Below are positions 8,461-16,687 of a stretch of 64,000 nt of DNA, one piece after another. Position 1 is the first letter of the stretch; each line of letters begins with the position of its first letter. The position numbers and the translations under genes were made by a program. Origin of the DNA: G963665185 sp963665185 (lineage in GTDB: Bacteria; Desulfobacterota; Desulfovibrionia; Desulfovibrionales; Desulfovibrionaceae); NCBI GenBank assembly GCA_963665185.2, contig CAXXPO010000003.1, forward strand, positions 1 through 64,000, read 5' to 3'. Below the pieces are notes generated by a model. It ran no database searches, was not told the origin of the DNA, and was given only the letters and a program-made list of their open reading frames with translations.

Positions 8461-8772
8461 ATGGCATGTGTCTGCGGGGAAGAGCAGTGCGAGGGGGAGA
8501 ACCTTTTTCAAAAAGTCCCCCCTCTTTTCCAAAACATTCGCCGATTTTCATGACAGTCCGGGAACTCCCTCTTCCCCACAAAAAACTCATGGCGTTTCAC
8601 GCGGCTCCTCAAGACGTCTTCAGGCCAAGGCGAACCCGGCCTTCAAGTGCGTGGACAGGAGTCTTTTCGCCATCTCATTCCCAAGGTGGCCGGCTTCAAC
8701 ACAGGCAGAAACAAGCATCCCGCAGCCGCTCCCCCTTCACAACGCGCCTTCTTCTGCGTAGCATGGTGCGCC
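8461..8772. other. Intergenic region with a hairpin element
   Basis: No coding frame in this 312-nt interval is convincing. At 8491-8524 a G-run and a C-run (GAGGGGG ... CCCCCCTC) flank CCTTTTTCAAAAAG, forming a long hairpin after the HD gene. It could act as a terminator. It also resembles palindromic elements that I recall from Desulfovibrio genomes, which would need a genome-wide count to confirm. Confidence 0.5.
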
Positions 8773-10107
8773 ATGCAAGGAGTCATACTTTTATTCGACG
8801 AAGACCGCGCCCGGCTCAACGAGCTGGCGGCCCATCTGCGTCGCGACAAACACGAAGTGGCCACCACGCCCCGCGCGCTGGACTTTTTCAATGCGCTGGA
8901 ACGCGTGGAATACGACGTGGCCTATGTGGGCAGCGGCGAATACGATGCCCTGGAGCTGTTGCGCCAGGTCAAACACTACCGGCCCACGGCGGAAGTCATC
9001 ATCGCGGTCTCCAACCCGTCGGTGGACGGCGCGGTGGAGGCGGTGCGCGAAGGCGCGTTCCACTACGTCTCCTCGCTGACGCCGCCTGAAAAGATCGCGT
9101 TCATCGTCAAAAAGGCGCTGGAAAAACGGCTGATCTCCATAGAGGTTGCCGAGCTGCGGGATATTCTGCGCTCCGTGCGCGGCCCCAAGATCATTGGCGA
9201 AAGTCCGGTCATGCAGGAACTGAAAAAAACCATCAGCCGCGTGGCGACCATGGACGGAACCGTTCTGGTGCGGGGGGAGACCGGCACGGGCAAGGAACTG
9301 GTCTCCCGCGCCATCCACGAGATGAGCCACCGGGCGGACAAGAAATTTCTGGCCGTGAACTGCGGCGCGCTGACCAGCGAACTTCTGAGCAATGAATTGT
9401 TCGGCCACGAAAAGGGCGCGTTCACCGGGGCCGGCGCCGTGAAAAAGGGGCTGTTCGAGGCCGCCAACGGCGGAACGATCCTGCTGGACGAGATCGGAGA
9501 CACCCCCCCGGTGATGCAGCGTCAGCTGCTTCGGGTGTTGCAGGAAAAGACAATCATGCGAGTGGGCGGTACGGAGGAGATTCCCGTGAACGTGCGCGTC
9601 ATCGGCGCGACCAACCGCAGCCTCCTGGATGACGTGGAAAGCGGCGTCTTCCGCGAGGACCTCTACTATAGATTGAACATCTTCATCCTGCGCATCCCCC
9701 CCCTGCGCGAACGGCGTGACGATATCCCCCTGTTCTGCCGCCACTTTCTGGACAAGTTCAATGCCCAGTTCGGCAAATCCGTGGAGCACCTGTCCGAGGC
9801 GGTCATGCGGGTTTTCATGTCCTATCCCTTTCCGGGCAATGTGCGTGAGCTGGAGAACGTGATGGAACGCGCCACGGCCTTGTGCGACGGGCCCCAGCTG
9901 CGGCGGCGCCATCTGCCCAAGCGCATGTTCGCCTCGGCCAGGGGAATGATGAAGGAGGAAGACACCACCCTGACCCTGGCCGCCATGGAACAACGCTATA
10001 TTATGCGCGTTCTGGAATCCGTCGGAGGAAACAAGACGGAAGCGGCAAGAATTTTGGGCATAAACAGGTCGTCACTGTGGCGCAAGTTGAAAGAACCCAC
10101 CAAGTAG
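8773..10107 (+). CDS. Sigma54-dependent activator with degenerate receiver domain
   Basis: The 444-aa product has three parts: a receiver-like domain (1-125), an AAA+ sigma54-interaction domain with Walker A GETGTGKE, an intact GAFTGA loop and the GATNRSLL sensor region, and a Fis-type HTH at the end (NKTEAARILGINRSSLWRKL). In the receiver the phosphoacceptor position of YDVAYVG is Gly, and the conserved Lys region reads VSSLTPPEK, so normal phosphorylation is not expected. The start is the ATG at 8773 (MQGVILLFDEDR). Palindromic sites and a sigma54 promoter lie immediately downstream and are its likely target. Confidence 0.9.
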   Translation: MQGVILLFDEDRARLNELAAHLRRDKHEVATTPRALDFFNALERVEYDVAYVGSGEYDALELLRQVKHYRPTAEVIIAVSNPSVDGAVEAVREGAFHYVSSLTPPEKIAFIVKKALEKRLISIEVAELRDILRSVRGPKIIGESPVMQELKKTISRVATMDGTVLVRGETGTGKELVSRAIHEMSHRADKKFLAVNCGALTSELLSNELFGHEKGAFTGAGAVKKGLFEAANGGTILLDEIGDTPPVMQRQLLRVLQEKTIMRVGGTEEIPVNVRVIGATNRSLLDDVESGVFREDLYYRLNIFILRIPPLRERRDDIPLFCRHFLDKFNAQFGKSVEHLSEAVMRVFMSYPFPGNVRELENVMERATALCDGPQLRRRHLPKRMFASARGMMKEEDTTLTLAAMEQRYIMRVLESVGGNKTEAARILGINRSSLWRKLKEPTK

Positions 10108-10124
10108 TGTTGCGTATCGCAACA
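10108..10124. promoter_or_regulatory. Palindrome TGTTGC-N5-GCAACA, copy 1 (putative activator site)
   Basis: TGTTGCGTATCGCAACA is a perfect 6-bp-arm inverted repeat that starts directly after the activator stop codon. The same arms and spacing recur at 10197-10213. Its position about 170-180 bp upstream of the sigma54 promoter at 10290 is typical of an enhancer site for a dimeric Fis-type HTH. An adjacent palindrome, ATGATGCATTTTGCATCAT (10125-10143), has different arms. Confidence 0.6.
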
Positions 10125-10196
10125 ATGATGCATTTTGCATCATAATACGATTTCCCCTTGTCCCACAAGGTCTAACCCTCCCTTCAGAGTATTTTG

Positions 10197-10213
10197 TGTT
10201 GCATAAAGCAACA
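10197..10213. promoter_or_regulatory. Palindrome TGTTGC-N5-GCAACA, copy 2 (putative activator site)
   Basis: TGTTGCATAAAGCAACA repeats the arms of 10108-10124 with a different 5-nt centre. The copies are 89 bp apart, close to 8.5 helical turns. The second lies about 80 bp upstream of the sigma54 promoter. Confidence 0.6.
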
Positions 10214-10289
10214 CCTCGTGAAACCTCCCTCCTGTTTGTGAAAACAAAAAAGATTAATACATTCAACATATTGAGATGAAATCATCATG

Positions 10290-10306
10290 TTGGCACACCT
10301 CTTGTA
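10290..10306 (+). promoter_or_regulatory. Sigma54 (-24/-12) promoter
   Basis: TTGGCACACCTCTTGTA fits the consensus TTGGCAC-N5-TTGCA except for one base in the -12 element. Transcription would start near 10318, going rightward. The activator gene and paired palindromes just upstream support use by that activator. Confidence 0.7.
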
Positions 10307-11048
10307 TATCCTATTGCATTCGTCACAAGGCGATGTTCATTGAAAGTTTACTACCGGCAAGGTGGACGAAACGTTTGGAAAAATCTTTCGTTACCCCGGG
10401 GAACTACCTCCCCCCGGGACCCCACCGCCAAGGCATGAGTCTCCATTACCGGCCTTGACGGGCCAATTGTCCATTGTCCGCCACACAACGGGAACGTAAT
10501 GAACGCCATGCGCATCGTTCACCTTGTCGGAGAAATTTCCACGCCCCGGACTCAACCCATCCGGGCGTAAGACAGATCCCAAACTCTTTGGTACTGTCTG
10601 TAACCATCCCCATCCCATCCTGAATACGGGGCTTAACCCACCCCGACCCCTTGGAGAGAGAGGCCGACCCCACCCCGGCCTCCTCTCCTCCCTTCCTTCC
10701 CTTTTGCGCTTTTTTCACGCTTTTGACTCAGGTCAAGGTGTGCATTGCGTTGTCGCGTAGAATCCGCAACCAGTACGGATCGTCTGCACTGCGCTGCCGC
10801 TTCGTTTCTTTGAAGACACACGAGGCGGACCACGCCGAGTGCGTGTCCACCCAAATGCACCCATGTACTTTACGGACAACCGCGATGCGGAAAAACACGC
10901 TTTCCGGGCCGCCCTCGCCGTTCCCTCCGTCATGTCCCCTGTCGTCTTTCCAGACGATATTCGGATCTGCGAATTTGGCGGACGTGGCACGGGGCGCGGC
11001 AGCACATGCGACTTCCCTTTCAGTATCCTGGATGTATGGCAAATCCTT
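10307..11048 (+). other. 742-nt region without a clear gene, downstream of sigma54 promoter
   Basis: No frame here looks convincingly coding. The best is ATG at 10339-ish to TGA at 10456-10458 (about 41 codons, MFIESLLPARW...), with only a weak ribosome site. Several possible RNA hairpins occur. One is CCCGGGG/CCCCGGG near 10395-10430. Another is a stem at 10653-10688 (GGAGAG...AGGCCG with CGGCCTCCTCTCC), followed by a T-rich run ending TTTTTT near 10709-10715. A sigma54-driven small RNA of about 390 nt is possible, or a long leader of the polyferredoxin gene at 11049. Confidence 0.4.
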
Positions 11049-12395
11049 ATGAACGCGCTCTGGTTCCGTTCCTTTCTTCTGCTCAATCTGGCCCTGCTGG
11101 GCGCACACTTTCTGCGCATCGGCGAACCAGGGCATATGACGGCCTGCATGGGGCTGGGCGCGCTGGCCTTCAGCCGCAGGGCCTGGGTTCGCGGGGTGCT
11201 GACAATGGCACTGTTGGCGGCTGCCGCAACATGGGTCGGCACTGGCTCGGAACTCATCCGCTTTCGCACCGTGGCGGGAATGCCATGGATACGCCTGGCT
11301 CTCATCATGGGCGGCCTGTTCGCCTCCTCCCTGGCTGGCGCGGTCCTGCTGCACGGCAAGACAGGCCAAACCGCATACAATCGCCAGGACCACACCACCT
11401 GCCTGCGGACCTGGGTTTTCCTGGCCGTAACCGGCATTCTGCTGATAGCCCGGTTCAAAGCCCCTTTTCCCATCCTTCTGGCGGACCGCTTCCCCTTTTC
11501 CATCAGCTGGCGGCTCTCCGGCTGGGGCGGCCTGGAAATATTCGCCCTGGCCCTGTACGCCCAATGGCTTGCCGCCCGCCTGCTCGACCCTGCCGAACAC
11601 CGCAGACTCCGCCCCCTGTTCTGGGCCGGATTTTCAGCGGTTTTCTTTTTGCAACTGGCCCTCGGGCTGGCCGGCCTGGAACGCCTGCTCATGACCGGCA
11701 ACCTGCACCTGCCAGTGCCCGCCCTCATTGCCGCCGGGCCACTGTTCCGGGGCGAAGGGCTGTTCATGCCCTTTTTGCTGGGCATATCCGTTCTGCTGCT
11801 TGGCCCGGCATGGTGCAGCCATTTGTGCTATATCGGCGCATGGGATGACCAGGCCTCACGGCTGAAAAAGAAAAAAACAGGCCACCCACCCGCCTGGCTG
11901 CTGCGCCTTATCCCCTGGACACGACCGGCCGCCTTGCTTCTGACCTGCGGCGCTGCCCTCGGCTTTCGTTGCATGGGCGTGCCCGGCAGCACGGCCATAT
12001 GGTATGCAGCCGGTTTCGGCCTTGCCGGATTGGCTGTCATGTTTTTTGTTTCCCGCCGCCACGGGCATATGACCCATTGCACCGCATTCTGCCCCATCGG
12101 CTGGCTGACCAATGTACTGGGAAAAATCGCCCCCTGGCGCATGCGCCTTGGCGAGAACTGCACCCGCTGCGGAGCCTGCGCCCCCGTCTGCCGCTACGCC
12201 GCGCTCACACCTGGCGACATCGCACAGGGCCGCCCCGGACTCACCTGCACCCTGTGCGGCGACTGCGTGGCCGCCTGCCCCCACACCGCCATGCACTACA
12301 CCCTGTACGGCCACTTCGCACCAGCGGCCCGCAGCGTCTTCATCGCCCTGACCGTAATTCTGCATACCGTATTTCTGGCCACGGCCAGGATGTGA
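11049..12395 (+). CDS. NapH/polyferredoxin-like membrane 4Fe-4S protein
   Basis: The 448-aa product has many membrane helices and two families of cysteine motifs. In the membrane part there are WCSHLCYIGAWD and HCTAFCPIGWLTN, the CxxxCP-type motifs of NapH/NosR/RdxA relatives. Near the C-terminus are two ferredoxin-type 4Fe-4S motifs, CTRCGACAPVC and CTLCGDCVAACP. Such proteins pass electrons across or along the inner membrane, often to periplasmic reductases. No partner reductase is adjacent, so its pathway is unknown. The ATG at 11049 is chosen because the membrane sequence begins there; its ribosome site is weak. Confidence 0.8.
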   Translation: MNALWFRSFLLLNLALLGAHFLRIGEPGHMTACMGLGALAFSRRAWVRGVLTMALLAAAATWVGTGSELIRFRTVAGMPWIRLALIMGGLFASSLAGAVLLHGKTGQTAYNRQDHTTCLRTWVFLAVTGILLIARFKAPFPILLADRFPFSISWRLSGWGGLEIFALALYAQWLAARLLDPAEHRRLRPLFWAGFSAVFFLQLALGLAGLERLLMTGNLHLPVPALIAAGPLFRGEGLFMPFLLGISVLLLGPAWCSHLCYIGAWDDQASRLKKKKTGHPPAWLLRLIPWTRPAALLLTCGAALGFRCMGVPGSTAIWYAAGFGLAGLAVMFFVSRRHGHMTHCTAFCPIGWLTNVLGKIAPWRMRLGENCTRCGACAPVCRYAALTPGDIAQGRPGLTCTLCGDCVAACPHTAMHYTLYGHFAPAARSVFIALTVILHTVFLATARM

Positions 12396-12645
12396 CATTC
12401 CCCCCCGCCCCCGCCTTTTCCACGATTGCCATCATATTGTAACCCGGCAACAACAGACCTTCCCCTTTCCCCATCCACAATCGACTCGGAAAACGCACGC
12501 CCCGGCATGGTTCCATGCCGCGTTTGCGAACATGACACGAGTATATTTTCTGCCTGCGTACGCTGGCGTGGTCCTGGGGGGGACCTATCGTACACGTCGT
12601 CCGACACCACAACGGACCCCGGCAGTGCAAACTGGAGGTCGATCC

Positions 12646-13659
12646 ATGAAACGATTTTTCCTCGTTGTGGCTCTGCTGTGCCTTTATGCGCAGCCTACCC
12701 TTGCCGCTGATTCCCCAATAAAACGCATCCTGCCGACCGCGGAGCAGAGTACCTTGGCCTGTGCCGGCTCCGACACCATGCGCGTTCTTGTCTTGGAATG
12801 GCAGAAGGCGTTTACCGCGGAAAACCCCGGAACGGCCTCGAGCATGGAAGCAAGGGGTTCGGCCACGGCCCTGCCCGCCCTGTTGGCGGGAAAATGCAAT
12901 CTGGCCGCCATGAGCCGCCCCATAAGCAAGGCCGAAGCCGAACGATTTGAGGCCGAATTCGGCTACAAGCCCGTGGGTATCAAGGTCGCTCTGGACGCCC
13001 TGGCCGTATACGTCCACCCGGACAATCCCCTGCGCGGCCTGACGCTCAGACAATTGGATGGAATCTTCTCGTCTTCCCGAGTTTGCGGGGGAGACAGCCT
13101 GGTCGATTGGGGAGCATTGGTTTTCGGAAGTTTCGAGGGACACGACATCGTCCCCGAGGGCCGGGACACCTTGTCCGGAACATACGAGCTGTTCCGGGAA
13201 CTTGCCCTGTGCGGAGGCACATTCCGGGACAATGTCCGTGCGGAAAGTGATTCATCCCAGATAATCGCAAAAATCGCGGCCAATCCCTATGCCATAGGCT
13301 ACGCCGGCATCGGCTACCGCACAAAGGAAGTGCGCGCCCTGTCCATAGCCCGCAACGAAAACAGCGGTTATTTCAAATACTATGTGGATGAATTCGAAAA
13401 CGATCCGGATCTGAACAAACGATACGCCTATGTCTACCGGGGAAAATACCCCCTGTCCCGCGCGCTCTACATCTACGTCAACAAGGCTCCGGGCAGGACT
13501 CTGCCGCCCCACCTGGAACGGTTCCTGTGCTTCGTGCTCTCGGACAAGGGGCAGGACATTGTGCATTCCGTGGGGTTCATCCCCTTAACCAGCCAGATGA
13601 CTGCCGACGAACGCAGAAAACTCCTGGCCGACTACTCTCCGTCCTGGTGGTCCCTCTAG
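12646..13659 (+). CDS. PstS-like periplasmic phosphate-type binding protein
   Basis: A strong GGAGG precedes the ATG. The 337-aa product has a signal peptide (FFLVVALLCLYAQPTLA) and the PBP-like fold of PstS/SphX proteins: AGSDTMRVL near the N-terminus, an ARGSATALPAL loop, MSRPISKAEAERF, and EGRDTLSGTYELFRE in the anion-binding region. Phosphate or another oxyanion is the likely ligand. No pstCAB ABC genes follow; instead a PiT-like permease starts 82 bp downstream. It may feed that permease, or act as a sensor. Confidence 0.85.
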   Translation: MKRFFLVVALLCLYAQPTLAADSPIKRILPTAEQSTLACAGSDTMRVLVLEWQKAFTAENPGTASSMEARGSATALPALLAGKCNLAAMSRPISKAEAERFEAEFGYKPVGIKVALDALAVYVHPDNPLRGLTLRQLDGIFSSSRVCGGDSLVDWGALVFGSFEGHDIVPEGRDTLSGTYELFRELALCGGTFRDNVRAESDSSQIIAKIAANPYAIGYAGIGYRTKEVRALSIARNENSGYFKYYVDEFENDPDLNKRYAYVYRGKYPLSRALYIYVNKAPGRTLPPHLERFLCFVLSDKGQDIVHSVGFIPLTSQMTADERRKLLADYSPSWWSL

Positions 13660-13741
13660 CCATGGTGCCCGCAAAAACAAATTCCATGGATTCCCCAGCC
13701 GAAGCACGAGCCGAACTTTGCCCTTTCTACGGAGACTATGC

Positions 13742-14896
13742 ATGAGTACCAGCGAAATATACATGTTTGTCGGATTCATCCTGGCCGCCTACTCCATTGT
13801 AGCCAACGACGCCATCCAAACCCTGGGAACCTTTCTTTCCGCCAATGCCGCCCGCCCCTGGTGGGTCTTGTGGGCCTATGCCTGCTCCATTCTCCTGTTT
13901 GTTTTTTTCTACGGATGGGCCGTAAACTTCGGGGACGTCACCTACGGACGCCTTGCCCAGTTTCCCGTACCGGAAATGGGGTTCACCTGGCTGCACATCG
14001 TTCCGCCCCTGTTCATTCTGCTGCTGACACGCTACGGTGTGCCGGTCAGCACCACGTTCCTCATCCTGACGGTATTCACGCCCGGCAATATGGGCGCCAT
14101 CCTGACCAAATCCATCCTCGGGTACGTGCTGGCCATCTTCCTGGCCATGCTCATCTACATGGTGATGGGCAAGCCCCTGGAAAGCAAATTCCTGCGCACC
14201 AAGGACCAGCCCATCGCCAAATATTGGTATGTGCTCCAATGGGCCACCACCGGATTTCTCTGGAGCCAGTGGCTCATCCAGGACCTGGCCAACATCTTCA
14301 TATACATGCCGCGCCATCTGTCCATGGAGTTGCTGCTCTTGGCCGTCGTCATCCTGCTGACCCTGCACGCCCTGCTGTTCTACTTCCGGGGCGGAGCCAT
14401 CCAGGGGATTGTCAACTCCAAGACCAACACCGAGGATGTCCGCTCGGCCACGTTCATCAATATGATCTTTGGAGGAATTCTGATGTTCTTCAAGGAGTAC
14501 AGCAACATGCCCATGAGTACGACCTGGGTCTTCCTGGGCCTGCTGGCCGGACGCGAAATGGCCATGACCCTGCACATCAAACACAGGGAACTCAGGGACA
14601 CCGGCAAGATGATCCTCAAGGACGCGGGCAAGGCCTCGTTCGGCCTGGCAACCAGTATTGCCCTGGCCCTGGTGCTGCCCATTGTCTACAATGCCATCAG
14701 CGGCGTACCGGAAAAGGCCGCCATCCGGCAGGAAATGGAAATCATCGAATCCACGGAGCAGCCACCGCCGCGCGTACGTCCCGAAATCATGATGACGTCT
14801 GCCGTCGGCAGGAAAAAACACAAGAAAACACCGCAGGCCGATCTCCTTGCAATCCCCTTGAAGAAAATCGCGCACAATGCGCGTTCCGGCCAATAA
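13742..14896 (+). CDS. PiT-family inorganic phosphate transporter-like permease
   Basis: The 384-aa product has about 9-10 membrane helices and the duplicated PiT signatures: VANDAIQTLGTF near the start and MSTTWVFLGLLAGRE in the second half, plus PVSTTFL. PiT proteins are cation-coupled phosphate symporters. The last 65 residues are hydrophilic and basic (GRKKHKKTPQADLLAIPLKK), probably cytoplasmic. It follows the PstS-like gene on the same strand, an unusual pairing because PstS normally serves an ABC transporter. A terminator at 14915-14968 ends the unit. Confidence 0.8.
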   Translation: MSTSEIYMFVGFILAAYSIVANDAIQTLGTFLSANAARPWWVLWAYACSILLFVFFYGWAVNFGDVTYGRLAQFPVPEMGFTWLHIVPPLFILLLTRYGVPVSTTFLILTVFTPGNMGAILTKSILGYVLAIFLAMLIYMVMGKPLESKFLRTKDQPIAKYWYVLQWATTGFLWSQWLIQDLANIFIYMPRHLSMELLLLAVVILLTLHALLFYFRGGAIQGIVNSKTNTEDVRSATFINMIFGGILMFFKEYSNMPMSTTWVFLGLLAGREMAMTLHIKHRELRDTGKMILKDAGKASFGLATSIALALVLPIVYNAISGVPEKAAIRQEMEIIESTEQPPPRVRPEIMMTSAVGRKKHKKTPQADLLAIPLKKIAHNARSGQ

Positions 14897-14914
14897 CCCG
14901 CCTTGCAGGTCCGC

Positions 14915-14968
14915 CCTGTCGGCGGCGGAAACTCCAGCCGTCGCCGACAGGATTTTCATCCGGTTTTT
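14915..14968 (+). terminator. Rho-independent terminator after PiT-like gene
   Basis: The stem CCTGTCGGCG...CGCCGACAGG (14915-14951) is followed by ATTTTCATCCGG and a run of eight T residues. It lies 19 bp after the stop of the permease gene. Confidence 0.75.
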
Positions 14969-15096
14969 TTTCGTCCCCCTCTTGAATCCGCACCCGAAAA
15001 AGTGAAGAATGCGCCGACCCCGACGCGGGAACCCCGCGTCACATGAGCCACAGGCCGCCATGCCCCCCTGCCACCCCAAATGCTCGCGGAGAGCCG

Positions 15097-16464
15097 ATGC
15101 TCCAGCCCACTCCTCCTGTCCGTTCCGCCCATGCAGACCCGCATTCCGGTCTTGTAACCGACCTGTACGAACTGACCATGCTCCAGGCCTACTGGCGCGA
15201 ATCCATGTTCGAAACCGCGGTATTCAGCCTCTTTCCCTGGCATCTGCCCCGGCAGCGCAACTACCTTGTGGCCTGCGGTCTGGCCGACGTCCTGGCCTAT
15301 CTGGCAAACCTCCGCTTCACCTGCGAGGACATTGCCTATCTGCGTTCGCTGCACATGTTCCGAGACGAATTCCTGGCCTGGCTCAAAGACTTCCGTTTTA
15401 CCGGGAACGTCTATGCCATGGCCGAAGGCACGCCGTTCTTCGCCCTGGAACCCGTGTTGGAGATTGAAGCCCCGCTGCCCCAGGCCCAGCTGGTGGAAAC
15501 ATGCGTGATGAACCAGATCCACTTGCAGACAGTGCTGGCCTCCAAGGCGGCAAGGGTGGCACAGGCCGCGGCCGGACGGGCGGTCTACGATTTCGGTCTG
15601 CGCCGGGCGCACGGGCTGGACGCCGGACTCAAGGGCGCACGCGCCTTTCACATAGCCGGGCTGGACGGGACCAGCCATGTGCAGGCCGGACAAATCTACG
15701 GGATGCCTGTCTCCGGTACGCTGGCCCACAGCTACATCCAGGCCCATGAATCGGAAATGGATGCCCTGCGCAGCTTCACGGCCTGCTACCCGGAAACGGT
15801 CCTGCTGGTGGACACCTACGACGCACTGGCCGGGGTGGACAAGGTCATCCAACTGGCCAGGGAGATGGGCGAAACTTTCAAGGTAAAGGCCATCCGGCTG
15901 GATTCCGGCGATCTGCGGGAACTGAGCCTGGAGGCCCGCGCCAGACTGGACCGGGCCGGGCTGGACAAGGTGGGCATCGTCCTGAGCGGCGGTCTGGACG
16001 AATACTCCATAGCGGAACTCATTGCCGCAGGAACCCCGGCAACCGGATTCGGCGTCGGCTCGCGCATGATCGTCTCCACCGACGCGCCCGGCCTCGACCT
16101 TTCGTACAAGCTGGCGGCCTATGCCGGGCAGGGGCGCATCAAGAACGCGGCAAGCAAGCAGAGCTATCCGGGCCGCAAGCAGGTCTTCCGCATGGAGGAC
16201 CAGGGGGTTGCCCTGGGCGATGTGGTGGCCTGGGCGAGCGAAGCCTGCCAGGGCAGGCCGCTTCTGCAACAGGTCATGAAGGACGGACGGATCGTCGATG
16301 ACGCGCAGCAGGACCACCATGCCGCGCGCCAGCGTTTTGCCAGGGAAAAGCAGCAGCTCCCCTCGGACGTGCGATCCCTCGCGCAAAATGTCCACTATCC
16401 GGTCACAGTGAGCCATGCCCTGGAAAAGGCCCGCCAGCAGATTCTGTTCAAGGCCCGATCCTGA
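15097..16464 (+). CDS. pncB: Nicotinate phosphoribosyltransferase
   Basis: This 455-aa enzyme converts nicotinate and PRPP (with ATP) to nicotinate mononucleotide in NAD salvage, in the cytoplasm. Family features are TDLYELTMLQAYW near the N-terminus, GTLAHSYIQAHESE, VDTYDALAGV, the KAIRLDSGDL segment and FGVGSRMI. GGAGAG just before the ATG at 15097 decides the start. It is flanked by terminators on both sides, so it is a single-gene unit. Confidence 0.92.
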   Translation: MLQPTPPVRSAHADPHSGLVTDLYELTMLQAYWRESMFETAVFSLFPWHLPRQRNYLVACGLADVLAYLANLRFTCEDIAYLRSLHMFRDEFLAWLKDFRFTGNVYAMAEGTPFFALEPVLEIEAPLPQAQLVETCVMNQIHLQTVLASKAARVAQAAAGRAVYDFGLRRAHGLDAGLKGARAFHIAGLDGTSHVQAGQIYGMPVSGTLAHSYIQAHESEMDALRSFTACYPETVLLVDTYDALAGVDKVIQLAREMGETFKVKAIRLDSGDLRELSLEARARLDRAGLDKVGIVLSGGLDEYSIAELIAAGTPATGFGVGSRMIVSTDAPGLDLSYKLAAYAGQGRIKNAASKQSYPGRKQVFRMEDQGVALGDVVAWASEACQGRPLLQQVMKDGRIVDDAQQDHHAARQRFAREKQQLPSDVRSLAQNVHYPVTVSHALEKARQQILFKARS

Positions 16465-16525
16465 CCCATCCCCCTTCCCTGCCGTTATTCCCGGCTCTCC
16501 GGGAACACGCACCCTGCCGCCACAT

Positions 16526-16558
16526 GCCCGTCCGGTATCCCCCACCGGCGGGCTTTTC
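16526..16558 (+). terminator. Rho-independent terminator after pncB
   Basis: The inverted repeat GCCCG(T)CCGGT ... ACCGGCGGGC is followed by TTTT. It lies about 60 bp past the pncB stop and isolates it from the ABC transporter operon. Confidence 0.7.
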
Positions 16559-16687
16559 CATATATTCGGATTCAGAGGTCAGAAAGTCGTCACGCAGCGT
16601 AAAACCCGGCCGGACATTTGCCAATTTCATTGATTTCATGCAACAATAGCATCAGATCAATAGACGACATGAAGACAGGGAGGACCC

